Origin: Mauremys mutica
Taxonomy: Eukaryota > Chordata > Testudines > Geoemydidae
Direction of reading: 5' to 3'
DNA: 64,000 bases
Assembly (NCBI RefSeq): GCF_020497125.1
Contig: NC_059077.1
Span: forward strand, 23,816,840-23,880,839
Below the pieces are notes generated by a model, which made no database searches, was not told the origin of the DNA, and saw only the letters and a list, made by a program, of their open reading frames with translations. The stretch's first letter is position 1. Each line of letters opens with the position of its first letter. Both the position numbers and the translations under genes were made by a program. Of the stretch, positions 1-12,500 are shown in pieces.

Positions 1-374
1 TATCTTTCTCTCTTTTTTTTTTAATACAAAAATAGTACTATACTTTATTTTAAAATCATTTGCACTAAATATTTAATTTTGTATAACAAGCAAATTTAAA
101 GGGACAACAACCTGCATTTTAAAATTTGTAATTAGTTTATATTAATATATTAATAATTATTGATTTTTAATGATGATGTAACAGAAGATTAGTTTAACCT
201 GTGACCTTATCTACACTGAGAGTTCTGCATCCAGAATATCTTCAGGATTGGCATTAGATTTAGATTGTACACTATGCTATTAAATGTGTTTGTTGGGTTG
301 GGAATAAGATTTTATTTTTCACTATTTGTTTTAACATTTTGATTTTAAAATTATACACTGATATGATTTCACAG
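1..374. other. AT-rich SPEF2 intron sequence
   Basis: Strongly A/T-rich intron with no repeat or exon recognised before the acceptor at 374. Confidence 0.6.
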
Positions 375-532
375 GATTGCGGGCTTTCTAGACAACTGGC
401 CAAAACTGGAGAAATGGTTTTCAGTGCAACAAAATATTCTAGTGAAAGTTAATGGTGAGACAGAAAAGAACCTTCTGTGTAAAAGGATAAAGGAAATCTT
501 ATTGGAGGAAATTGCTAAAAAAGAGAATAGAA
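375..532 (+). CDS. SPEF2: SPEF2 exon a (end of adenylate-kinase-like domain)
   Basis: The exon follows a tttcacag acceptor and ends at A|gtaagt. It enters with one base of a split codon and leaves with one base. It encodes IAGFLDNWPKLEKWF and a helical tail ending IAKKENR, which matches the C-terminal side of the SPEF2 kinase-like domain. The preceding exons lie left of the window. Confidence 0.92.
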
Positions 533-3500
533 GTAAGTTTTTGAATTCATGTTTTTCATATGGAAACTTTAATATTAAAACTATATATTTTATTGACAAA
601 GATCTGTATTACACTGTGGAGGCAAATAGATTTCCCCACATTAGGTGAAATTTTATTATTTTGCCCATGAAAAGCTATATTCACTTGCAGAAATGGCAAA
701 ACTTTGCTTTGGATCAGACTCACAAAAATACCAACGTCGGAATTTTGGTAGTTGTTCAGCTGTTGTATGTGTATTGATGTGTATATATGTATATATGGAT
801 TATGTAAGCCTGGGCCAAATTCTGTTCCCAGACACACTGAATAACTTAACTGATGTTACTCTAGTTTTACAGTGGTATAACTGAGAGAAAAAATTGTCAA
901 GTTATGTTTAATTTAAAAGGGCATATTTTCAGCAAGTCTATAAATATACGGCTTGTGCAAAGGCAAATGGATGCACCCATTTTAAATGTAGCTTTCTTTT
1001 AATGCTAATCCATTTAAATACATAAAACAAAAGTAAAAACATATTTGAAAATAATCTTCAAGATTTATTGGTTCAAAATTAATAATATGTTTACAGTACC
1101 TCTTTTATTAGATTATGTGTTTTATTGAAATTATGTTGAAGGAAAAGAACTGGAAAAAAAAGAAGCTGAGAAAAAGCAAGAAGTTCCTACCCCTTTGCCA
1201 CAAGCTGAGACACTAACAGTTCTAGCAGATAAAAATAAGGAAACCGAATCTCCTTCTCAAGATAAGGAGCCTATGCCTGCAAAGTCCAAATCAGCCAAAG
1301 GTTTGTCAGCCATAGCAAACTTATTTATAGAGCTCTTTCTTAGCTGTTTGGAACAGATCCTGGGAAATAATAAATATTTTCAGTGTATTTCAAAAAAAGA
1401 TTAACTAGAGCGTATTTCCTGTTAAATAATTGTCCCAAACCTCTGAACAGCCTGTCTACCTTTTCCAATTATATGAGTCAGTTTCACAGCTTCTCACAGA
1501 TACTTTGAGGTTCTAAAATGTTCAAAAGGAGCTGTCCAGCAGGTATAATTTACTTCCTTGAGGTAACTGTGTATTAATTTCAGCCTTTCCTTCCTGTGTT
1601 TTACCTCAGAGCTAGTACCCTCGCCATCTGAGACAGCGCAATGTATATACAGGAAAGACCAAGTTTTCATTATCAACATACTAATATACCAATTTCTCTC
1701 TAATGCTAACACTTCAGAAATGCTGGTAACTCTGCATCTTAAAGGTGTCTCTGTTGTGTGCCTTTGTGGTTTTTTTAAAACTTTCCCTAGAGCTACCCAA
1801 AAAATCAGAATCCTTTAAGGACAAAAAGGTAATGAAAGATGAAGCACCCAAGGGAAAAGATGCAGCAAATAAACCAGGTGAAGTACACTTTTGCATTTTT
1901 TTTTTTTTTACTGTTTTGGTAATTAACATAAGGATGTATAGTTCTTACTTACCTTCCATTCCTCTCTTTAAAAATAGTGTTGATAAAAGTTAATTAGGAT
2001 GCAAGGCACACTGAGATATGGACAATTTGGTGTAGTATACCAACAAAGGGAGATTCAGCCACTTCGTGATGAATTCTTGTAAATGTCACACATGACAGAT
2101 AATTGGATAAATGTTTCCAAGCAATCACATGGTTGGCTTTGTCTTCTGCATTTATGTGCATGCACTTTGGTGTGAAAGCCCAGCCCCACTGAAATCAATA
2201 GCAAAACTCTCATTGATTTGAGAGGAGCAAGGATTTCACACTTGGAGTCTGGAGGTGCTGCAGAGCACTCAGACCCGGTGGGGCAGTAATCGTTTGGGTC
2301 AGTCAGCAACAAGTAATTCAGGGTTTGTGTTGATGAATTCCAAATGGAGTCCAATCCTGTTCTCAGAGGCTAGAGGGATGATATGAGCAAAGCAGGGATA
2401 TGCGTGTAGGGCTATTAAGTGAGGGGAGCACTGGGAGGAGCTTTAGGGCATTGACAGGGACATCACAATGATATCCGAGTACTTTATTTGGTCATCAGCT
2501 TATCTGCTTTCTGTCATACTAAGTCAGTGCTTTCAGAAGCAGCTGTTCCTTTGGGGAATACTAGTTATGCTATTATTGGATGTACAGATTTGTCACAGCT
2601 ATGAGGCAGTGAACCAAGATATGTCTTCACTAAAAATTTAAACAAAAAGAATGGGACCATTGTATAGCATTTTTAAATGAGCTTATTGTACACAGCATGA
2701 CCCATTCAATTCTCTACTCAGTATAGCCAGTATTTTACCATACCTTGTGTTCTTGTCTAACTGCTCCCAGAGCAAAATTATTTGGCTGGATCCCCCTCCT
2801 AAAGTAGTACAAAGGTGGAGTGCAGGTGACAATTGCAAATCTTGCCGCACTTATAGTTCCTATGAATGGTTTTCTTAAGTAGTTTTCCACATTTTCCTGC
2901 AGGCCACTAGATTTTTTTTTCCCCCCAGCTTCCTTCTTGAATGATCTTATCTTCCTTTATCTGCCTTGGTCTTTCCCCCAGTTCTTGTTCCACTCACTTT
3001 CTGCTCCTTCCATACTTCTCAGTTTTCCCTCAGTGCCGGCTTTGGATCCAAATTCACCTGTTTCTTTCCCCTTCCCTATATATCTGATTCTTTTGTTTTT
3101 ATTCCTTTTCTTCCCCTTTGAATCTTGCCCATACCATCTTCCTGCCCCTCCTCTTGCCCATTTCTCTCTCATTCCTCAACAATTTAAAAACACCTAGTAT
3201 TTAGAAGGTGATCCAGTAAGTACCCCTTCTTTCATTTTCCTTTTGCTAGAAGCCTTTCAGACTATGTGTTGTGTATCCCCATTATGGGATAGGACCTATG
3301 CTTTACTTTGTACTTTGCAGTACATGTAAAGTTAAGAGTAGAGTGTATATCAAATGAAGCACTCTGAGTAACCCTAATGCCTAGGGTTAATTGAATTTAA
3401 AAACAGCATCTTGCCATGAAGTCATGGGGTAACCTCAAAGGATTATTGGTCCTAGAAATTATTTCAGTCTGACTCCAGCTCTTCCCAGCCCTGCTGTATA

Positions 3501-6500
3501 GAAACTGTAAATATTTACAGTGTTCATGCTCCATTAAGCAGAAATTATACAGTGATACTTTGAAATCCTGGTACTTATACTGTCAGTCATAATGGTAACA
3601 ATACCATTTACTTTTTGTTAACATGGTAAGTAACTTGTTTCATTATCTTTCTATTTCTTCCACAGAAGAGCTTTAGGAAACCTAATTTTTTTGGCAAGTC
3701 AAATAAAATAAAAGCTAAACTGGAAAATGTCTCTATATAGCTGTAAAACTACTGATTTCAGCTATATATTGGTTGCGGGGTGACACATTTGAACACCTGC
3801 AAACTTTATTTGACGGCAACTAAGAATCTTAGGTGTCTAGGTCCATGTATTTATTCTTATGTAAAATATATTTGAGGGTACTAATTGTGCATTCATATTT
3901 AAGGCTCTGTTCGAGGAAAATCACCAGGGAAAAAATCTTCACCAGCTACACCTGAAGATCTACCTGCTCCCACCCCTGTAGGACCACCACCAGTTAAACC
4001 AGGATCAGATGAATGGGTTTATGTAGATGAGCCACTTCCCAAGGTGCAGTAGTTCAAGATTAGGAATCTTTTATATAGCTATACGTTATTGAGTTCTATA
4101 TAACTTTTTGTTCATTACAAATGAATTCATTTTTAAAGCTATTTCTAATACATAATGAATGCAGGAGAGATTGTAGCATGAATTACAAATATAAATACCT
4201 ATAGAGATGAGATTTTAAAAATATGCTGCAACTCCGTGTACAGTATTGAAAATATCTGATAATTTGATAATGACGTATATTAGAAGTTTATGGTTAATTC
4301 CTCAGAGTTACAATGCACATGGTTGACAAGATGGTAACACTTTAATTTTATTAAAGGTGTATCCAGAGTAAATATTGTATTTTGACAGGGTATTTGTAAT
4401 ACATTATAACTAAGGCTAAGTTTTTGTCACTGATATTTTTAGTAAAAGTCAGGAAGAGGTCACGGGAAATAAACAGAAATTCATGGCAGCCCATGTCCTG
4501 TCCCTGACTTTCACTAAAAATATCCCTGACAAAAGGGGTAGGTGGGTTCAGCACCCACTGCTGCTGGGGCTCCTGGGTCCCCCACCAATAAGGTGTGTGG
4601 GAGCTCCAGGGTCCCCCTGCCCCTGGGGCTGGGCTTTTGTGGGGTCCCCTTGCCCCGGGCAGCTGGTAGCTGCAGGATGCCCTGGCCGCGGCTGCAGCTA
4701 CAGCTGGGTAGCAGTGGGGAGTCCTTGCTGCTCGCCGCGGCTGCGCGGGGTCCCCATACCTGTCTGCTGCAGCTGAGCAGATGCGGGGGGCCACTGGCCA
4801 TGGCTGGGCAGCTGCTTGGGGTCCCCCCCACTTGCTGTGGCTGGGCAGCTGCAGGGAGTCCCCCCATGCCCAGGGGCGGCTGGACAGCTGCAGTTCCACC
4901 AGCCGCTCCTCCCCGCGTGGTTGGGCAGCTGCAGGATCCTCCCACCAGGTTGGGGGATGGAAGCTGCGAGGGCAGGGCTGGCTGGGAGCTGCAGCCCCAG
5001 GGCAGAAAATGTCACGGAGGTCAATGGAAGTCCCAAATTACATGACCTCCGTGACATAATCATGGCCTTAATTATAAATAAAATAAAGGAAATATATTGT
5101 TAACCTCATGTCCAGAGATACCTCTTTCCTATACTTGCTGATGGTGTATTTGGACAGGCTGTAGGAAGTATATAAAATAAAGATTTGTGTATTTTAATAA
5201 TTAACAGGAAATACCTGAATTTTTAGTACCTTATTGGGACTCGGTAGAAAATACTTATGAAAATACCATCAAAACTATACTTAGATGTTTAAGAGAAGAA
5301 CGGTTTTCTGTGATTCACTACTTAGCAGATAATAGGTGAGTAACAGTAGTTTATTGCATTAGAATTCTCATTTTATATTAATCCTCTAGTACACTATAAA
5401 AACAACGAGAAGTCCTTGTGGCACCTTAGAGACTAACACATTTATTTGGGCATAAGTTTTCATGGGCTAGAACCCACTTCATCAGATGCATAAAGTGAAA
5501 AATTCAGGAGCGGGTATAAATACATGAAAGGATGTGGGTTGCTTTACCAAGGGTGAGGTCAGTCTAATGAGATAAATCAATTAACAGCAGGATACCAAGG
5601 GAGGAAAAATAACTTTTGAAGTGGTAAGAGAGTAGCCCATTACAGGCAGTTGACAAGAAGGTGTGAGTAACAGTAGGTAGAAATTAGTATTGGGGAAATT
5701 AATTTAGGTTTAGTAGTGACTCAACCACTCCCAGTCTTTATTCAGGCTGCCACTCTGAAACCTAGTACACTACGTATGTTTTAGCGCTAAAACTCTTGTT
5801 TTGACTCACTGTTCACAGAAACCATTTTAAGGATTACCTGAAGCGTCCAGACCATAAGCAGGAGTTTGTATCTCAGTGGCAATCTGATTATAACTCCATT
5901 GCTGATGATCTGTGGGAAGATGAGGAAACAAAAGCAGAATTACACCAAAGGGTTACTGTAAGTAAATAGCAAATGTTTCAATTCATCTAGCTCTGTAGCT
6001 TTGTACATCTTTGGGCATTTGAATTCATGCAGGATTGATGTAATATGAATATGAATACTAACGTACTAATGCTACCTTGCCTAGGTAGCTATTATATCAA
6101 CCCTTCTCACTCTCCACCACCACCAAACAGCACCAGTCACAACCGCTGCTGCCCAATGGCAGCGGCGGTGTGTGGTACAGTCTCAGAGCCTAGGCCTCTG
6201 ATCGAGTATGTCCACTTTTCCCCCCACTAAGCATGAGGAAGAAAGAGGAGGGAAGGGAAAAGCAGACCTCACATGCTGAAAGAAAAGGAGTAGGGGGAAG
6301 GAGAAAGAAAAGTAGAAGGGGCACATGGAACACTTCCTCAGCCTTTTCCAGGTGATCTCTCACCCTCTTCCAGGGCCGGCTCTGGCTTTTTTGCTGCCCC
6401 AACCAAAAGAAAAAAGGTGGGGGGGACGATCAGAGCAGCAAAGCAGGGGAAGGAAAAAAAAAAAACAACAACCTGCGGCACGGCCGGAGCGGCAAAGTAG

Positions 6501-9500
6501 GGGGAAAAAAAAAACCACAGCGTGGCCAGAGCGGCAAAGCAGGGGGAAAAAGCCGGCGCGGCTGGAGCGGCATAGCCAGGGGACGTGAAATGGCGTGGCC
6601 GGCAAAGCAGGGAAACAAAACAAAAAAACCCTACAGGGCGGCCGGCAGGGCCGGCTCTAGACCCCAGCGTGCCAAGCAGGCGCGTGGGGCGGCATTTTGG
6701 CGGCAGGGCGGCATTTGGCTCCGGCGGACCTTCCGCAGTCATGCCTGCGGGAGGTCCAGCGGAGCCCCGGGACGAGCGGACCTGCCGCAGGCATGACTGC
6801 GGAGGGTCCCCTCTTCCCGCGGCTCCGCTTGAGCTCCCGCAGGCATGACTGCGGCGGGTGCGCTGGTCCCACGGCTCGGACGGAGCTCCCGCAGGCATGC
6901 CTGCGGATGCTCCACCGGAGCCGCGGGACCACGGGACGGTCCGCAGCCACTTCTGCCCCGTCCGCGGGACCGGCGAAGGGCAATGCGAGCGGCGCCGCGC
7001 GCCGCCCTGCTTGGGGCGGCGGATTTTCTAGAGCCGCCCCTGGCAGCCGGATCCAGGGTGCAGGGAGAACTCCCTGTGCTGCAGTGTGTGTGCCTGGTCT
7101 AATGGTGGGGGAGGGGGAGGGAGCGGGAGAGAGAGAGAAGGGGGGCGGCCAGGGCTTCAGCGGGGCACTCGCCACACGGCCCCGAGCGCCGCCTGCCGGG
7201 AGGGCTCCGCTCGGGTCAGCTGGGAGGGAAGTACATGGGCTGCCCTGCCGAGTTTGCTGCAGGGCACTCCTCTCCTCCGCCCCCTACAGAGCAGCCGGAT
7301 CGGGGAACCAAAAAAACCCCCCAAACCTGCTGTGCCACCCTAGGATTGGGCGGAATGTCGCACCGTAGAATCTGCCGCCCCAAGCATGAGCTTGCTCAGC
7401 TGGTGCCTGGAGCTGGCCCTGCCCTCTTCCCCCATCCTCCAGCCCCAGAAAATGTCTCCATTACTCCTCGCCCCATCAAAATTGCAGCCCAGCTAGCAAG
7501 GTGAACATTTGAAAAATGAAGACTTGATTACATGACTGGCAAAAAGAGAGAATGATTTCTAATATCAAAATGTCAGAATACCCTTTTTCCAGGATAATAG
7601 CATAAACCCAGTTGAAAACAATGTCAAGAGGCTAAAAAGAAATACAGGAGTTGGAATATCCCATATGTGATGCTCTATCTCAGTGGCAAAACCTAAGGTC
7701 ACATGGAGAGAAGAATAGACTTTATGTGCAGAATTCATAGATTCTAGGACTGGAAGGGACCTCGAGAGGTCATCAAGTCCAGTCCCCTGCCCTCATGGCA
7801 GGACCAAATACTGTCTAGACCATCAAAGAATCCTGTGGCACCTTATAGACTAACAGACATTTTGGAGCATGAGCTTTCGTGGGTGAATACCCACTTGGTC
7901 GGATGCAAGTCTACTTGCATCCGACCAAGTGGGTATTCACCCATGAAAGCTCATGCTCCAAAACGTCTGTTAGTCTATAAGGTGCCACAGGATTCTTTGC
8001 TGCTTTTACAGATCCAGACTAACACGGCTACCCCTCTGATACTTGTCTAGACCATAAATCTTTATAAATCTTTAAATCTTTAACTTTTTGAATCTCAGGT
8101 ATATCGTCATTATATATCTATTGTGTGACACTCCCCCACAAACCAGTAATTTTCCCACAACTGTGAAAATTAACTTTATGTAAATGGGGTTTGAGGGGGA
8201 TGCTTAAACACATCAATATTATCTGTCAAGATTATTTAAAAAAAAATAAGTCAAATTCTCCAGGAGATGGAAAAAATTGTGGCAGTTGCTACTAAAGAAT
8301 TAGCTTCATTAAATAGAAATGGAATGCAACTGTACATCTTAGAACAGGGGTTCTCAAACTGGGGGTTGGGACCCCTCAGGGGGTTGCAAGGTTATTACAT
8401 GGGGGGTTACGAGCTGTCAGCCTCCGCCCCAAACCCCACTTTGCCTCCAGCATTTATAATGGTGTTAAATAATAAAAAAGTGTTTTAAATGTATAAGGGG
8501 GGTTGCACTCAGAGGCTTGCTGTGTGAAAGGGGTTACTATTACTAAAGTCTGAGAACCCCGTCTTAGAAGATCTGCATACAATGAAATAAAACTATTGTA
8601 TTTTTCATATTGCATGTTACTTTAGTAATACCTCCTCTTGGCCATAGTGATTATAATTTTATCAGTAGGCAAATAGTTTAAATTAATACCTACTACTAGT
8701 GGACTGAACATAGCCACTTATATTTCCCCTTCTTTGCTTTCTTTTTACATTGACAGCCTGCAACTGATAAACTGGTAGGAGAAAAGGCTAGAGAACCAGT
8801 AGTGGAAGAACTTACCTTGAGTCAGACTTATTGCTGTTGTGAAAGAGACAAAGTGGTAGTTGTTTTAATATACAATGGCAAAATCTTTTCAGCAGATTTT
8901 TTCAAAGCACTTGGTACTCTGGTGAATCTTACTTGTATTAACTCTGTTAAAGAGATGAGTTTATTACACTGCAAATAATTTTCCAACTGTTTTGCTGAAA
9001 ATGATTGATTAGATCTGGCCTGAAGTGCTTGGCATCATGTTGGAATAAGACATTATAATTGCAGTGTCATTTTTCTGAAGTGCATTGCAATGAAATCCTA
9101 AAAGCTTAGGGAACTATCCTGGAGTTTAGTTATGATGGGCATAGGACGTGGAATAAGCACTGTTTCTTTTTCTTTTCATTCTTTTCCTTTGTCAAAAATA
9201 TGGTCAGTATACCAGTACTTCTGTTGTCAATTTTGTTCTTTTTTTATGTGTCTATATAGAAGAAATCTGGGAAATCGCCATTAGATAAAGGACTGAGTGC
9301 TTTTTAAGAGCAAAGCATGAGGAGTACCTTCTTTCAGGTTTAAAGGCCAGTGCAGGTACATCTCCGCTTCAAAGACCTATTTGCCATAAGTGGCTTTTGG
9401 CCCAGCAAAAATTATATTTTGGTCCCCAAAACTGTGAAGATTACAGCCTCCACCACCAATTCTCACTCCAGTATTAGAGAAAAAACAGCTGGTACATTGT

Positions 9501-12500
9501 GCATTCATTGGTACCAGTATTACTGGTTGTGTCTTCTTACTTCTCAGTCAATCCATGCCCCTGGTAGGTCTACAAAGCTAGATTTTGTGAGCTTCAGGGC
9601 CTAGTTGATTACTGTTTGGCCAGGTTCTTTTGGACTGACTTTTATTATACTGAGGAAAAAAGTGTTTGTTTAACGATGGGATTGAAGTAAGGTGCCTTTG
9701 CCATGCACTCCAATATAATTTCTTAAATATATGAAAGATTGCCTAAGGTTTTACACATCAGTTATTTGAAATAGTATTTGTATTTAGGACCTGAGGGACC
9801 GTCTCTGGGATATTTGTGAAAACAGAAGGGAAGAAGCAGAGCAAGAACGTAGTGATATCATGAATGATGGCTGGTTACCCGATCATATGGGAATCCTGAT
9901 GAACCATTTCTTTTCACTTATGCAGGTATGGTCAATTGCTAAATCAATATAGTCCTGATCCTGCAATAGTCCAGGCAGACTCTTGGAATAATGTATTTAT
10001 CTCAGTGGGACTTCATGTGTGTGGTCCCTTAAGACTACACGGTCAAGACCAAATATCCTTTAATTCAATCCTACTAAAGAAGGAAGCTGACTGAAGTGAG
10101 GAGTGAGAAAATAAAAAAAGGAAGACATGCACGTGCGCTCCTGGCATTGTATCACCTTCTGGGCAGAGCGGATCAAGAAAAATACCATTATCATAGTCCT
10201 GTAAAAATAAATTTTCAGGCTATATTGCATAATGTCGCTATTTGCATTCAGCTTACCAATCAAATAATAAAGGTAATAATTGGAGATATACCAATCTCCT
10301 AGAACTGGAAGGGACCTTGAAAGGTCATCTAGTCCAGCCCCCTGCCTTCACTAGCAGGACCAATTTTTGCCCCAGATTCCTAAGTGGCCTCCTTAAGGAT
10401 TGAACTCACAACCCTGGGTTTAGCAGGCTAATGCTCAAACCACTGAGCTATCCCTCCCCCCTAAATGAGTTTAGTGAAATATCCTGGTGCTGGTTATCCT
10501 TTTCTATTTATAATGGCTTCTGTTCTTAACTTAGCCTTCTAAATGCTATAATTATATACAGTGCTACCAGACCCACTTGTTTAAGATTGCCCAACACTTA
10601 CTTTTATAAGACCCTGTTTTCTGTTGCTTTTAACTTTACAATTTCACCCCAAATGGTTAAAGTTTGGCATATGCCAGATGTCTTTTGGAAAATTTCAGCC
10701 AAAACAGTTCAGCCATTTCTAAGAGTGAAGCAAAGGAAAAAAACATTGTTTTGCCATTTAAAAAATATCTGGTCATTTTTAAAATTTGGAACATGGACTT
10801 GAAATTTGATAGGGATTGGCCTTTGTGTCAGTAATGTGCCTTTTGCTGTTCCTGAAAAATTCTGCTCGCATTTGGCCAAACCTTTGAAAAACTTCATATA
10901 TCACATGTCAGTAAAAACTTCCTAGGGTTTAACAGATAAAATCTCCAAAGGTATTGTCCTTAATGAACATGCTGCATCCCCTCACAGCTTCTAGTGACCA
11001 GACTGCTCATGCACCATCACCACAGAGTCACTGAGCATGCTCCAGCCCAGGGCTACAGGGTTGAAGCTGGACTTTCCCTGTAATTGCTGCTTCCAGTTGT
11101 TCCAGGCCAGGGCATGGACAGACACTAGAACTGAAAACAGGGAGACTCTCTCTCCCGTGCTCTCAATGATATCCTTCCCTTTTGGTGCCCAGGCACCATG
11201 GATGAAGAAGCTGTCTGACTTGAATGCATAGCGGACAAGAGTCATACTGGGAGGGATGGAGGGAGGGAAAGGAGTAGACTGAGACAAGGAGTCTAGTGAG
11301 ACTGGAACTGGAGGTGAGGAGAGACACTGTGAGTGAGTGTTGGGGGGTGGAGGAAATTGGGACTCAGGTTGGGGACTGGGATTTGGTGGGCAAGGGAGAT
11401 TCACAGCTGCAGCTGAAGTCAGGTGAGAGCTGTGCTCTGAATATAAAGTGCTATCTAATGCTAAGTACTCTGAAAAATCAGACCCTAAGCTTCTTAAATT
11501 AGGCATCCAAAATTAGTGGATAGTTTTGACCTTAATCTCTCTGTGCTTCAGCTCACCCTCTGTAAAATGGGATAATGCCACCCCTCACAGGGGTGTTTTG
11601 AAGATAAATAAATGTTTGGGAAGCACCCTAATCAGTGCCATAGAAATGCTCATGAGGAAATTCATAATTCTGTATTCAGACCAGGGTTTGAATAGTGTGC
11701 CATGAATAAACCATAGGCCATGCTTTGAATGGTGGAGATAAAACAAAATATTGAATAACTGATCTTAATATGCACCATCCATCCTGTGCACTGAATGAAG
11801 CAGGACTTCTATGGATAAAATATCATGTTATCATGTAATTAAAAACTATCATAATGCCTACACAGAAGGGGACTGAATTAAAGTTGCACAAACAAGCTTA
11901 ATTCTGTCATTTCCTAACTTTTAAGTGCTTGACATTGATTATATATATATTTTTGGAGCTCTTTTACAGTATCATATTTAAGAGTATACACTCTAAATAT
12001 CACTTTTCATAGCTGCACTGACAAATGATGTACATTTATGCTTTCATCCTTTTTTCATGGGCCTCCATTCTCTATAGCATCAAATCAATCTTGTCCATGC
12101 TTCAACATCCTGAATAATTTTGCCTTTCCCTATTTAGTTGGGCTAGTCTCTTATTATGTCAAATATAAACCCTTCATCTGCCATCTTCAATTACTTGTTT
12201 ATCCGGTTCTTCTTCGAGTCATGTCCCTACGGGTGCTCCACTCTAAGTGCACTAGAGCCCCCTACACCTTTGAACAGAGATTTCTCATAGCAGTGTCCGT
12301 TTAGCCTGCTCATGGGTATTAAGTCAGTCTCATGCCCATGCTGTTGTTATATAGCTCTGCATGGGCGAACCACTCTCAGTTCCTTCTGAACTGCCTTTGC
12401 CTGAGACAGAGCTCTAGCAATTGTCCTGTTGAGATTCCCTCAACTCTGTTTTTCTCTCTTACTCATGTAACCCATCTGCCAGGTGCAGTCGGCAGCCACA

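Larger units (their letters stand above)
6371..7421. mobile_element. Outer non-autonomous hAT element (contains a second hAT)
   Basis: The termini cagggccggctc and gagctggccctg are inverted repeats. The flanks ccctcttc (6363-6370) and ccctcttc (7422-7429) are a perfect 8-bp target duplication, diagnostic of hAT transposition. The left interior (about 6430-6600) has irregular repeats of an agcggcaaagcaggggg(a)n unit. The GC-rich interior produces many open frames in all six frames, none of which resembles a protein. It lies in the SPEF2 intron between exons f and g. Confidence 0.8.

Noticed and set aside
4483..5103. Many overlapping open frames on both strands (up to 182 codons)
   Set aside because: They arise from the GC-rich, repeated interior of a hAT-type element, have no family resemblance and overlap in all frames.
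6325..7504. Long open frames up to 223 codons in the GC-rich block
   Set aside because: They lie inside nested non-autonomous hAT elements with clear target duplications; Arg/Pro/Ala/Gly-rich translations in all six frames reflect composition.
8757..8860. Acceptor-like site followed by a short open stretch between SPEF2 exons f and g
   Set aside because: Exons f and g already join in phase with continuous family sequence (QRVT then DLRDRL); the extra segment does not fit SPEF2 and lacks a matching donor.
10281..10460. A tRNA gene on the minus strand
   Set aside because: The A and B boxes belong to a SINE head with a CR1-like tail; a full cloverleaf with acceptor stem is not present.
10991..11506. 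171-codon minus-strand open frame
   Set aside because: Ser/Pro-rich translation without motifs or splice context; the plus strand is a purine-rich repeat-like stretch.
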